The position numbers and the translations under genes were made by a program. The notes beneath the pieces are model-generated. The model was not told where the DNA came from. It saw nothing but the letters and a program-made list of their open reading frames with translations, and made no database searches. Below, piece after piece: positions 23,868-32,644 of a stretch of 37,280 nt of DNA (within the stretch, counting starts at the first letter, position 1; every line of letters starts with the position of its first letter). The stretch is taken from positions 1 through 37,280 of the forward strand of contig JABSSD010000099.1 in NCBI GenBank assembly GCA_013214575.1, written 5' to 3'. Origin of the DNA: Paracoccaceae bacterium (GTDB taxonomy: Bacteria > Pseudomonadota > Alphaproteobacteria > Rhodobacterales > Rhodobacteraceae).

Positions 23868-25961
23868 GTGCCTAAATTTACCATCAAAGAGCTGTTTAAC
23901 CCCACCGTATTGCTGGCGCTGGCGCTGATGGCGATCATTGTGATGATGATCTTACCGGTGCCAGCCTGGGTTCTGGACGTTGGGCTTGCCGCCTCCTTTG
24001 GTCTGGCGATCCTGATTTTCACCATAACCCTGTTTATCGAGCGGCCACTGGAGTTTTCAGCCTTTCCGACGGTGCTGTTGGCCTCGCTGATGTTGCGACT
24101 GTCGCTGAACGTATCCTCGACCAAGCTGATTATCGGTCAGGGTCATACGGGGACGGATGCGGCCGGCAATGTGATCGAAGGATTCGCGAATTTTGTCATG
24201 GGCGGCAGTGTGTTTCTTGGCTTGGTGGTGTTTGGCGTGCTTTTGATCGTCAACTTTATGGTCATCAACAAGGGGGCCACCCGGATGGCCGAGGTTGGCG
24301 CCCGTTTCGCCCTGGATGCGATGCCAGGCAAGCAGATGGCCATCGATGCGGATTTGTCAGCCGGGGCCATTACCCATGCTGAAGCCAAAGAGCGACGGGA
24401 GCGGGAACAGCAGGAAACCACCTTTTTCGGCTCTCTCGACGGCGCCTCGAAATTTGTAAAAGGCGACGCTGTAGCCGGTTTGCTGATTACCATGATGAAC
24501 CTGGTCATGGGATTGGCGATGGGGGTGCTGGTCAAGGGCATGCCGATTGGCGCGGCGTTTGAAACCTATGCGATCTTGACCGTCGGCGATGGCTTGGTGT
24601 CGCAAATCCCTTCGGTGATCATTTCAATTGCGGCGGCGCTTTTGTTGGCGCGCGGTGGAAATCAGGGCACAACTGATGTCGCGATTGGTGACCAGCTGGG
24701 TAAGCACCCCGCAGCCTTGGCCACCGTGGCCATTTTGATGTGCCTGTTTGCTTTGGTGCCGGGTTTGCCCTTTGTTCCCTTCATGATTGGCGGTCTTGTT
24801 CTTGGCTATTGCGCTTACCGGGCGCACAAAAATATCGTCGACAAAGAAGAGGCAGAGATTGAAGAACAGATCGAAGAAGGCACCGAGGCGGTTGCCGTCA
24901 GACCACTGGGCGACATTCTTGATCTTGACGACGTGCATCTGGAGTTTTCCCCCGATCTGGTTGGTATGGTGCTGGATGCGGGAACCGGTCTGGATACCCG
25001 AATTGCCAATATGCGGACACATGTGGCCAGCGTCTTTGGCCTGATTCTGCCGGAAATTCGCCTGACGGATGAACCTGAACTGAAAACGGGAACTTATCTT
25101 ATCAGGGTGCAGGGGGTCGAGCAGGCGCGGGGCACTTTGCATCCGGACATGGTGCTGGCCTTGATGCCTGATTCACATGAATCGCTGCCCAGTGGTACTG
25201 ATGTGACAGAGCCGGTCTATGGTGCTCCTGCACGTTGGATTTCGACGAAATACCAGGAAGATGCGGCGCTGATCGGGGCGACAATTGTATCTCCGCCAGA
25301 AATTCTGGCCACCCATTTGCTGGAAGTGATGAAACAGAACTTCTCGCGACTGCTGACTTTGAAATCACTACGTCGGCTGTTGAATGAGATGACACAATTG
25401 TCTGATGACTTTCGATCCGAGGCCAACAAGAAGCTATTGGATGAGCTGATTCCCGACAAAGTGCCAATCGATACGCTGCATGCGGTGTTGCGTTTGTTGC
25501 TGGATGAAAAAGTATCCATCCGCAATATGCCGCTTATTCTGGAATCGATTTCCGAGGCGCGGATGCAAAGCACCCAGCCGGAGATGATCTGTGAACTTGT
25601 CCGCCAGCGTCTTGGCTTTCAGCTGGTGGCCGAAATGAAGCGCGAAGATGGTACTATCCCGCTGGTGCAACTTGCTCCGGAATGGGAAGATAAATTCACG
25701 ACTTACCAGATCGACACTCAGAATGGCGGGATGGACATTGCCCTGCCGCCGGATCTTTTCAATCGATTGGCCGAGGGCCTGTCTGAGCGGTTGAATATGA
25801 TTTCCGAACAGGGAATATTTCCAGCGGTGGTCACATCGACTCGCCGTCGCCGCTATCTGCGCACAATTCTCAAGGCGCGCGGCATATCCAACCCAGTGCT
25901 GTCCTTCGAGGAAATCGGGTTGGAGGCCCGTCCGGCGCTGGTCGGAATGGTTGCCGCATGA
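23868..25961 (+). CDS. flhA: Flagellar export gate protein FlhA
   Basis: At 697 residues this is full-length FlhA: eight membrane helices in the first half, with the conserved FHIPEP-type region (TVLLASLMLRLSLNVSSTKL, then GDAVAGLLITMMNLVMGLAM), a cytoplasmic linker near 320-350 and the C-terminal cytoplasmic domain of four subdomains ending in RRRYLRTILKARGISNPVLS. It forms the nonameric ring that docks FliI-FliJ and export chaperones. It begins with GTG 12 bases after the transglycosylase gene and overlaps fliR. Confidence 0.97.
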   Translation: MPKFTIKELFNPTVLLALALMAIIVMMILPVPAWVLDVGLAASFGLAILIFTITLFIERPLEFSAFPTVLLASLMLRLSLNVSSTKLIIGQGHTGTDAAGNVIEGFANFVMGGSVFLGLVVFGVLLIVNFMVINKGATRMAEVGARFALDAMPGKQMAIDADLSAGAITHAEAKERREREQQETTFFGSLDGASKFVKGDAVAGLLITMMNLVMGLAMGVLVKGMPIGAAFETYAILTVGDGLVSQIPSVIISIAAALLLARGGNQGTTDVAIGDQLGKHPAALATVAILMCLFALVPGLPFVPFMIGGLVLGYCAYRAHKNIVDKEEAEIEEQIEEGTEAVAVRPLGDILDLDDVHLEFSPDLVGMVLDAGTGLDTRIANMRTHVASVFGLILPEIRLTDEPELKTGTYLIRVQGVEQARGTLHPDMVLALMPDSHESLPSGTDVTEPVYGAPARWISTKYQEDAALIGATIVSPPEILATHLLEVMKQNFSRLLTLKSLRRLLNEMTQLSDDFRSEANKKLLDELIPDKVPIDTLHAVLRLLLDEKVSIRNMPLILESISEARMQSTQPEMICELVRQRLGFQLVAEMKREDGTIPLVQLAPEWEDKFTTYQIDTQNGGMDIALPPDLFNRLAEGLSERLNMISEQGIFPAVVTSTRRRRYLRTILKARGISNPVLSFEEIGLEARPALVGMVAA

Positions 25962-26734
25962 CGCCGTTTTTGCCGCCGGAACTGGTGGCACTCATGGGGG
26001 CTGGATTCTGGCACGGTGCCATTGTTTTCCTCCGTGTTGCGGCTCTGACGGCGCTGCTTCCGGGGTTCGGTGAACAATATGTCTCGATGCGGATTAAACT
26101 GGGTATTGCGCTGTCGTTCACCCTTATCGTGGCGCCGGCTTTGCCGACTTTCCCGCAGCCTGACAGCTTGATGCATTATGCCAGTTTTGTGGTGACCGAG
26201 TCGATCATCGGGGTGGCTCTTGGGGTCAGTATCCGGTTCTTTGTTCATGTTCTGCAGACGGCCGGAACAATGGCGGCGCAAGCGACATCCCTGTCTCAAG
26301 TCCTTGGTGGTATCGGCGCAGAACCGATGCCCGCCATTGGCGCTGTTTTGCTGATCAGCGGGTTGGCCCTGGCAATGATGATGGGGCTGCACGTACGGGT
26401 CGCCGAGTTTTTGATCTATTCCTATCAGATGTTTCCAGCCGGGGTCTTTCCCGATGGCAGTGGATTGTCAGAATGGGGCGTCTATCGAGTTTCCAGCGCC
26501 TTTTCCTTGGCCTTTACACTGGCCGCCCCCTTTCTCATTGCGTCGGTGCTGTACAATCTGACTCTCGGCGTCATCAACCGGGCGATGCCTGCGCTGATGG
26601 TCGCTTTTGTCGGCGCCCCGGTCATTACCTTTGGCGGTTTGTTCATTCTCATGGTCGCCAGTCCGATGATCCTGCAGGTCTGGAGTGACGCAATGATATC
26701 GTTCTTCGCCAATCCCGGAGGCGGCATGCCATGA
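25958..26734 (+). CDS. fliR: Flagellar export gate protein FliR
   Basis: A 258-residue polytopic membrane protein with about six hydrophobic segments. Marker stretches are LRVAALTALLPGFGEQYVSM near the N-terminus, VTESIIGVALGVSIRFFVHV in the middle, and NRAMPALMVAFVGAPVITFG towards the end. FliR completes the FliP-FliQ-FliR channel. It overlaps flhA and flhB by four bases each (ATGA), so the three gate genes are coupled. Confidence 0.96.
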   Translation: MTPFLPPELVALMGAGFWHGAIVFLRVAALTALLPGFGEQYVSMRIKLGIALSFTLIVAPALPTFPQPDSLMHYASFVVTESIIGVALGVSIRFFVHVLQTAGTMAAQATSLSQVLGGIGAEPMPAIGAVLLISGLALAMMMGLHVRVAEFLIYSYQMFPAGVFPDGSGLSEWGVYRVSSAFSLAFTLAAPFLIASVLYNLTLGVINRAMPALMVAFVGAPVITFGGLFILMVASPMILQVWSDAMISFFANPGGGMP

Positions 26735-27816
26735 GCGATCAGGACGATGATACCGATAAGTCATTTGATCCAACGCCAGAGAAACTTCGCAAGGCGCGGG
26801 AAAAGGGTGAGGTTGCCAAATCCACTGACTTGTCGGTGGCCGCTGCTTATGCTGGTCTGGTGATTGCATTTTATTCCATGGGTGGCGAATCCGTTCGGTC
26901 ACTTGGCTCGGCCCTGATGACGTTTCTCGATCAACCTGAACGCCTGGCACCGCTGTTTTTTGAGGGTCCGGCTGCGGCCCCAACCGGTGGTTTGATGATG
27001 GCTGTAACCGGTGCCGTTCTACCCTGGTTTTCTATCCCATTTATTTTGGTCCTTCTGTCGATTATTGGTCAAAAAGCCCTGGTATTCGCCCCCAGCAAAC
27101 TTGCGATGAAACTGTCGCGGATTTCGGTGATTTCCAATGCCAAGAACAAGTTCGGCCGTGCCGGCCTTTTTGAATTTGGCAAAAGCTTCACAAAGCTGGT
27201 TCTTTATTCGGTGTGTCTCGGGTTTTATATGAACTTGCGGTTGCCGGAAATGATTGCGGCCTCCGCCACCAGTTCCTTTACCGTGGTGGCACTCTTGGGG
27301 CAGTTGGGGATGGAGTTCCTGGTCATATCGCTGGTGATTTCGCTGGTGGTCGGAGTTATCGATGCCGGGTTCCAGCATGCTGAACATCACCGCAAGAACA
27401 TGATGTCGCGCAAAGAAATCCAGGACGAAACTAAGGATTCTGAGGGTGATCCACAGATGAAAGCCAAGCGTCGCCAGCGCGCAATGGAAATTTCCATGAA
27501 CTCGATGATAGCGGAGGTCCCGAAGGCCGATGTGATCATCGTGAACCCAACCCACTATGCGGTTGCGTTGCAATGGGGCCGGGAACGTGGAACGGCTCCG
27601 ACTTGTATTGCCAAAGGGGTCGACGAAGTGGCAGCCATGATCCGCCAGATTGCCAATGAAAACGCAATCCCCATTCACAGCGACCCACCAACGGCGCGGG
27701 CGTTGCATGCCACAATCGAAATCGGTGGAGAGATCCTGGAAGAGCATTATGCCCCGGTGGCTGCAGCTATTCAGTTTGCTGAGAAAATGCGCCAACGCGC
27801 CAAAGGTCAGATCTGA
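26731..27816 (+). CDS. flhB: Flagellar export switch protein FlhB
   Basis: The 361-residue protein starts with the conserved DPTPEKLRKAREKGEVAKS, has four membrane segments, and a cytoplasmic domain with the autocleavage motif NPTH (Asn272-Pro273 in IIVNPTHYAVAL). Cleavage there lets FlhB switch export from hook to filament proteins, so the switch should be functional. C-terminal tail is short. Coupled to fliR upstream and to the small coiled-coil gene downstream. Confidence 0.97.
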   Translation: MSDQDDDTDKSFDPTPEKLRKAREKGEVAKSTDLSVAAAYAGLVIAFYSMGGESVRSLGSALMTFLDQPERLAPLFFEGPAAAPTGGLMMAVTGAVLPWFSIPFILVLLSIIGQKALVFAPSKLAMKLSRISVISNAKNKFGRAGLFEFGKSFTKLVLYSVCLGFYMNLRLPEMIAASATSSFTVVALLGQLGMEFLVISLVISLVVGVIDAGFQHAEHHRKNMMSRKEIQDETKDSEGDPQMKAKRRQRAMEISMNSMIAEVPKADVIIVNPTHYAVALQWGRERGTAPTCIAKGVDEVAAMIRQIANENAIPIHSDPPTARALHATIEIGGEILEEHYAPVAAAIQFAEKMRQRAKGQI

Positions 27817-28214
27817 TGAAGCTGAAGAAACTGGACCAAATGGCTGCCATTACCGAGGCGCAATATCTGCGTGAACACGCCAAAATCAAACCAATCCTCG
27901 ATGAGGACGCGGCCCTGCGTGGCAAGCTCGCCAAACTTGACATCCAGATGAAGGAAACACGCCAGCAAGGTGAACAGGATCACGCCATGAGGGCCCTGGG
28001 CGCTGACCTGTTATGGCAAGGTTGGCACAGCCGGACGCGCCGTCAGCTCAACATCGAACTGGCTCAGGTGACCGCACGCAAACTGAAGGCAATGGACCAG
28101 GTTCGCAAAGCCTTTGGCCGCAAGCATGCTGTTCAGACCATGGCGGATCAAGAGCGCAAGCGGCAAAAGACGGAGCGGACCAAGAAGCTTGAAGCGCAAC
28201 TGCTTGGGCATTGA
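27816..28214 (+). CDS. Small coiled-coil protein, candidate FliJ equivalent
   Basis: A 132-residue, strongly charged, almost entirely helical protein (27% or so Lys/Arg by eye, few aromatic residues), with a hydrophobic WQGWHSR spot in the middle and a basic tail (ADQERKRQKTERTKKLE). Its start overlaps the flhB stop by one base. FliJ, the coiled-coil stalk between FliI and FlhA, has this length and character and is otherwise missing from the window. Sequence identity among FliJ proteins is very low, so the assignment rests on size, composition and gene position. Confidence 0.6.
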   Translation: MKLKKLDQMAAITEAQYLREHAKIKPILDEDAALRGKLAKLDIQMKETRQQGEQDHAMRALGADLLWQGWHSRTRRQLNIELAQVTARKLKAMDQVRKAFGRKHAVQTMADQERKRQKTERTKKLEAQLLGH

Positions 28215-28505
28215 CCCCTCCTTGGGCAATGTCCCGGAAACGAAGGGAATGCGAGAGCTGAATTTTCTCGGCAAGAATGGCAGAGCAGGTTTTGATGACG
28301 ATGGTACGCGCTATTTTGGAAATCCCCCCCTGATTAAGGCTAAGCTGTGCACATCTCTTTTACGGCTTTGTGGAGAGTTGAGTTTCCAGTGCGCTCGCCT
28401 TATTTTGCCTCGTTCAAGCTGACCAAATGTGAGTTCGAGACGGCAAATTCATTTGGCAAGGCGGACAGTTTATGTTGGGCGAGCCGGTCCTCATTCCAGG
28501 CCACC
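28215..28505. other. Non-coding gap with no recognised feature
   Basis: About 290 bases after the FliJ-like gene. I find no credible gene, RNA or clear hairpin terminator; reading frames are short. It may be the eroded left part of the IS4-type remnant that follows. Confidence 0.5.
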
Positions 28506-28815
28506 TTGAGCAGATAAAGAAGCCGGGCGATGGCTCAGCACCCCGGTTGCAGCAAAAGAAATTTTGCGCAATGCGGCAATGGTCACTGTTGTTGCAGATC
28601 GCGAAAGCGACATCGATGCCGAATGGGCACGGATTGCTGCCCCAAACTTCCATTTGCCAACACGGGCCATGCAGGATCGGGTGGTTCTGGCAGGAGGCCG
28701 TCTTTCTACTGCGGACCTTACCTTGGCAGGTGACACAAAATTTGTCCTTCGGGCACAGCCCGGACGGCCCGAGCGTCGCACAACGCGGAGAATGCGGTTT
28801 GGTCAGGTGGTAATC
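28506..28815 (+). mobile_element. IS4-family transposase remnant
   Basis: One open plus-strand stretch reads ADKEAGRWLSTPVAAKEI, then AAMVTVVADRESDIDAEWAR, HLPTRAMQDRVV, GRLSTADLTL and TKFVLRAQPGRPERRTTRRM. VTVVADRESDIYAEWA is the typical central segment of an IS4-type transposase around the second catalytic Asp. Only about 100 codons remain; a stop lies just before ADKEA, and the right side is cut by the IS3-type remnant. Not functional. Confidence 0.75.
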
Positions 28816-28845
28816 CCCCTTTTTAATGGGGTACAGCCATAGAAT

Positions 28846-29420
28846 TCACGCAGCCATGCTCAGTTTCATGGCAGGTGTTACGCCGCCGATGCCCATGTCG
28901 GGTCGTTCATTGTTGCAAGTCGACAGCCATTCAGTTGCTTGGTCCTGCGCCTCCTCGACGGTTTCAAAGAGATATTGTTCCAGCCATAGCCCTGCACTTT
29001 GCGCAGATACAAAAAGCATAGGCCAAATCCCCAGGTCCGTTTGTTCGCCGTCAGGCGTGCCAACCAATCGGCAATCTCCTCATTCGCGTCGCTCAAAAGC
29101 GGGCTGTACCGGTCGCAGGTCTCGCTGTTCTGAAACCTGCGGCAAGCCAGCGCAATGTTGACCCCGCATTTTGCTACTGCTTTGATGGCCATCTGGCGGC
29201 GCAGAGACGGATTTAAGACCCTTTTTTTGCTTCCTTTAGCAGTTCATTCTGCATGCTCATCTTGGCACACATCTTTTTAAGTCGCCGGTTCTTCTCGGCC
29301 ATGTCCTTCATCTCAGCAATGAGAGATGCGCCCCTCCCACACATGCACTGCATGTGCTGCCGGGCAGTGCATGATCTGTGCGTCGCTATATCGTGCTGTC
29401 ATCAGCAAAAATCTCCTCAG
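28846..29420 (-). mobile_element. IS3-family (orfA/orfB) remnant with internal deletion
   Basis: Minus strand. orfA traces: ARYSDAQIM, and the C-terminal EMKDMAEKNRRLKKM with KMSMQNELLKEAKKG at 29220-29320. orfB N-terminus (28990-29192): KCGVNIALACRRF, SETCDRYSPL, NEEIADWLARLTANKRTWGF, then a jump to the orfB C-terminus (28846-28980): YLFETVEEAQDQATEWL and NNERPDMGIGGVTPAMKLSM. The large middle of orfB, with the first two catalytic Asp residues, is missing. The ends match IS51/IS407-type IS3 elements in style. Inactive. Confidence 0.82.
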
Positions 29421-29471
29421 TCAGTCTGCCGAGAAAATTCTACTTTTGAACACCGTTAATTTTAGGGGGGA

Positions 29472-29894
29472 CTACCCCGGCAGGTGTATCAATTCCAGAC
29501 ATAACGGAGAGATGTTTTTGGGCGCGGTCCTTACGTTCCCATACTTGTCAACAATATGATCAACCAAGTTTGCCGCAGCCCTGGGGTCAACCACCAGGAT
29601 CTCATCAACGTCAGACACAATCATCCGGTTATAAAAATCGAGAAGTCCGGTGGCAAAGTGCCCCAACATCCTCCACCGGCGCCGGTCGAATTTAAACATC
29701 CCAGCGTCGCGAGGCAGATTCATGACATTTGCATCTTTGGCAATTGCCTTATGTTTCGGGTCATTTCCGTGACTGAAGACATAAAGGTTCTCGGCACCAA
29801 CCTGCTTGCGATAGTAATTGTATCAACGCTCCAGGACGAAGAAATCTTCGTAGACCATTGTTATGACGCCAAGCGGTTTCTTGTAACTGTCCAT
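29472..29894 (-). pseudogene. Glycosyltransferase family 2-like pseudogene (internal stop, 3' truncated)
   Basis: From ATG 29894 the minus strand reads MDSYKKPLGVITMVYEDFFV, then a TGA at codon 24 (LER-stop-YNYYRKQVGAENLYVF, where Trp is expected), then continues open to MIVSDVDEILVVDPRAAANL and stops at 29472. The DVDE motif in VSDVDEILVV is the metal-binding DXD-type site of these enzymes, and the N-terminal layout matches roseobacter glycosyltransferases of roughly 300 or more residues. Only about 140 codons remain, cut off beside the IS3 remnant. A single point change plus truncation suggest recent loss. Confidence 0.72.
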
Positions 29895-30038
29895 CGCAAT
29901 GTGCCTTGCCTGTGATTTTTTTCAAATCATGAAGGTCGGTGAGGGCTGGCCCCATTTATTGGACCAGACTAGAACTTGGTTTAGGTTGATCAATGCTTCA
30001 ATTCAGCTGTTACTATCAAGGGTTGCACTTTGTTCTCC

Positions 30039-30101
30039 CGGGCTTCATCCGACGTCAATATCCGACAGGTGAATGTGGGATATTGACGTCCCAGAAGCCC
30101 G
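30039..30101 (-). other. Long imperfect hairpin after the flgB-fliL2 operon
   Basis: The arms 30039-30063 and 30078-30101 pair almost fully (gggcttc and acgtcaatatcc blocks perfect, about five bases of mismatch between), with a 14-base loop. It lies 80 bases downstream of the fliL2 stop. There is no T run on either strand, so it may be a Rho-associated or mRNA 3'-end hairpin, or an insertion-element end. Confidence 0.6.
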
Positions 30102-30180
30102 TGACGCGGCGGCCGGATCAAATCGGTCTGGCTGGCCGGATCGCGCCGGAATGTGCAGGGTCAACCTGTTGCAGAGTCTA

Positions 30181-30672
30181 TCAGACGTCCTGTCGGGAAA
30201 TACCCATGATCAACACGTCTACAATGTCGGGGCCAATCTCCCTTTGTGCGGCCTCGCGCAGGGCTGTTCGCAGCGGCATCATGACGTCTGAACGGGTAAA
30301 CGCGCCGCGAAACCCTCCCATGTTGGCGTGGTCAAACAGAACCTGCAAAAGGACGTCCCTCAGCTTTGGCTCCAAGGCATAAATCCGATCGCTCATGCCT
30401 TCGACGGCCTCTAGGCTGAGTGACACAACCACCAGGGCTGACAGCTTGTCTCGCTCAACCACAGGCACCACAAACTGGCTGTTCAGTTTGACATAGATGT
30501 ATTCTGGCTTTTCTCCTTCCGGATGAGCCTCTTCCGCCGCAGGCGGCGTTTGATGGGCTTCGCCTGCCGCCAGGTCTTGGGGTTCCGGTGTCGGCGCTAG
30601 CATTATGCCAGCGCCGATGCCGCCGCCTGTGCCGATGATAAGCAGGATGATGGGCAGTAGTTTCGATAACAT
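30181..30672 (-). CDS. FliL-type protein (second copy)
   Basis: A 163-residue protein with one N-terminal membrane helix (LLPIILLIIGTGGGIGAGIM), a proline- and glutamate-rich linker, and a periplasmic FliL-like domain (EYIYVKLNSQFVVPVVERDK, then ALVVVSLSLEAVE). It is clearly different in sequence from the FliL at 17987. Last gene of the rod/ring unit, eight bases after flgH. In Rhodobacter sphaeroides more than one FliL-fold protein (FliL and MotF) supports the motor, so a separate motor role is likely. Confidence 0.85.
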   Translation of the reverse strand: MLSKLLPIILLIIGTGGGIGAGIMLAPTPEPQDLAAGEAHQTPPAAEEAHPEGEKPEYIYVKLNSQFVVPVVERDKLSALVVVSLSLEAVEGMSDRIYALEPKLRDVLLQVLFDHANMGGFRGAFTRSDVMMPLRTALREAAQREIGPDIVDVLIMGISRQDV

Positions 30673-30680
30673 GGTAACCC

Positions 30681-31421
30681 TCAGAATGGCAGGATGACGT
30701 CAAGCAACTGCTGGCCATAGCGCGGCTGTTGCACATCGGTGATTTGTCCACGACCGCCGTAGGAAACACGGGCCGAAGCAATTTTATCATAGGTGATTTC
30801 GTTCTGGCGGCTGATGTCTTCGGGGCGAACATAACCGGTCACCAACAGCTCGCGCATTTCGAAGTTGACCCGCAGCTCTTGGGATCCATTGATCGCCAGA
30901 ACACCGTTTGGCAAAACATCGACAATGGTTGCGGCGACCCGCAGGGTCAGTTTTTCGTTTCGTTTGACCGAGCCCTTGCCGGATGAACTGCTGCTGCTGT
31001 TCAGGTCAACGGCGGTGGCCATGGAGGCCCCATCAGGCAAATATTCGTCAATACGCTGTGGCAGGCCCAGAAGATTGGAAACGCCCATCGATTCGTCGCC
31101 CGAGCGGGACCGCGAGGTATCGTTCGAAATTTCGGCTTTTTCGTCGATTTCAATCACCACAGTCAGGATATCGCCTTTACGAACGGCGCGGCGGTCCCCC
31201 AGCAGCGACTGCCGTGCACCGCTCCATAGCGATGCATTGTCGACCGCCCGTTGGGGGTGAGTGGTTGTTGGCAGGCCTTGCCACAGCATGGCCACATGCT
31301 CGGGGGTTTCGTTGCCGGGAGAAAAGCTGGGCGCTTTGCCCACATGGTCCAGGCGAGCACAGGCGCCCAGCAAGACCAGTCCCAAAACCGCCATTCTGGC
31401 CAGTGTCAGTTTTTTATGCAT
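30681..31421 (-). CDS. flgH: Flagellar L-ring lipoprotein FlgH
   Basis: The 246-residue protein has a lipoprotein signal with lipobox LLGAC (Cys21) and the conserved FlgH parts SLWSGARQSLLGDRRAVRKG, DILTVVIEIDEKAEISNDTS and VLAINGSQELRVNFEMRELL. It forms the outer-membrane ring around the distal rod. Its start overlaps the flgA stop by one base. Confidence 0.96.
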   Translation of the reverse strand: MHKKLTLARMAVLGLVLLGACARLDHVGKAPSFSPGNETPEHVAMLWQGLPTTTHPQRAVDNASLWSGARQSLLGDRRAVRKGDILTVVIEIDEKAEISNDTSRSRSGDESMGVSNLLGLPQRIDEYLPDGASMATAVDLNSSSSSSGKGSVKRNEKLTLRVAATIVDVLPNGVLAINGSQELRVNFEMRELLVTGYVRPEDISRQNEITYDKIASARVSYGGRGQITDVQQPRYGQQLLDVILPF

Positions 31422-31837
31422 TATCTTACCTCGATAGAGCCGTCAGCGCTGATGCGCCCGGATATTGTCGTGCGCGACGCCAAGTTCATTGCCCGGATGA
31501 TGTCGCCTTCTGAACCGCGCCCCAGAGACCGGCCTTCGGTTGAGATCAATAGGCTGCCACGGCGAAATCTGAGCATGATCAAATCGTTACGCTCAACGAT
31601 TGCAGGTGGGCCAATGTCGCCGGGACGGATGGGGCGTCCGGCGTAAAGCGACACTCGGGCCTCTTGACCAACCACGTCGGCCGGATCTGAAAAGGCACCG
31701 GCAATCTCCACTGACTTGTAGGCCAGATCCTCGGCGTAGATGATTTGCTTGGCCCTGATCGTGCGCACTGGCACCAGGGTTTCGGCCCAACTGGATTGGG
31801 CCATCAGAACCATCAGAAATGTCAGGACCAATTTCAT
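31421..31837 (-). CDS. flgA: Flagellar P-ring assembly chaperone FlgA
   Basis: A 138-residue protein with a signal peptide (residues 1-18, ending SSWA) and a SAF/FlgA domain: VRTIRAKQIIYAEDL, DVVGQEARVSLYAGRPIRPG, and LGRGSEGDIIRAMNLASRTT are the usual landmarks. It is the short form lacking the N-terminal extension, common in alphaproteobacteria. It helps FlgI polymerise in the periplasm. One-base overlaps with flgG and flgH. Confidence 0.93.
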   Translation of the reverse strand: MKLVLTFLMVLMAQSSWAETLVPVRTIRAKQIIYAEDLAYKSVEIAGAFSDPADVVGQEARVSLYAGRPIRPGDIGPPAIVERNDLIMLRFRRGSLLISTEGRSLGRGSEGDIIRAMNLASRTTISGRISADGSIEVR

Positions 31838-32622
31838 CAGCGTACCTGTGTGGTGGCGCCCATCATCTGGTCGACAGCCGAGATGACTTTGGCGTTCATT
31901 TCATAGCCGCGCTGGGCTTCGATCAGTTCGGTGACTTCGCGGACCGCATCCACCGAGCTGGCCTCGATGTAACCTTGGCGCAATGACCCCAATCCATCTT
32001 CGCCCGGTGTCGAGACCACCGGCGCGCCGGATGCTTCGGTCTCGGTGAACAGGTTGCTACCGCGGGCCTCAAGCCCCTTTGGGTTGGCAAAACCCGCCAG
32101 GGTTAATTGCCCCAGCAACTGTCCTTCGGCGGTTTCTTCAAAATAGGCATAGACCTCGCCTTCACTGTTGATCGAAATGCTGCGCGCGTCGGTGGGGATG
32201 GTGATATCGGGAGAAACCGCCAGCCCGTCAGAGGTGACGATCAAACCTTCGGCGGACCGTTTCAGCGACCCGTCACGGGTAAAGGCTGACTCACCAGAGG
32301 CCAGTGTCACCTCCAGGTAGCCTTTGCCATCAATCGCCACGTCCAGGTCGTTGCCGGTCTGCGTCAGCGCCCCCTGAGACAGATAGATCGAAATTGCGGC
32401 AGGGCGCACGCCCAAACCAACTTGAACACCGGTCGGCAGTACAGTGCCGTCCGACGAATTGACGGTGCCGGCCCGGGAGATCTGCTGATAGTGCAGATCC
32501 GCAAACTCCGCACGCCGCGGATTATAGGCCGTGGTGTTCATATTGGCGAGGTTGTTGGCAATGGTTTCAACGCGCATTTGTTGGGCGCTCATTCCGGTGG
32601 CAGCAATCTTTAGGGCACGCAT
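31837..32622 (-). CDS. flgG: Flagellar distal rod protein FlgG
   Basis: A 261-residue protein with the N-terminal rod motif (MRVETIANNLANMNTTAYNP) and C-terminal EVTELIEAQRGYEMNAKVIS, and the FlgG-specific insert RRAEFADLHYQQISRAG. Length is that of FlgG (about 260). It forms the distal rod inside the P and L rings. 22 bases after flgF. Confidence 0.97.
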   Translation of the reverse strand: MRALKIAATGMSAQQMRVETIANNLANMNTTAYNPRRAEFADLHYQQISRAGTVNSSDGTVLPTGVQVGLGVRPAAISIYLSQGALTQTGNDLDVAIDGKGYLEVTLASGESAFTRDGSLKRSAEGLIVTSDGLAVSPDITIPTDARSISINSEGEVYAYFEETAEGQLLGQLTLAGFANPKGLEARGSNLFTETEASGAPVVSTPGEDGLGSLRQGYIEASSVDAVREVTELIEAQRGYEMNAKVISAVDQMMGATTQVR

Positions 32623-32644
32623 CGGGATTCTCCTACGACTTGTA

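Noticed and set aside
28826-29161. 111-codon plus-strand frame as a gene
   Set aside because: The opposite strand carries clear IS3 orfB motifs, so this is its antisense shadow.
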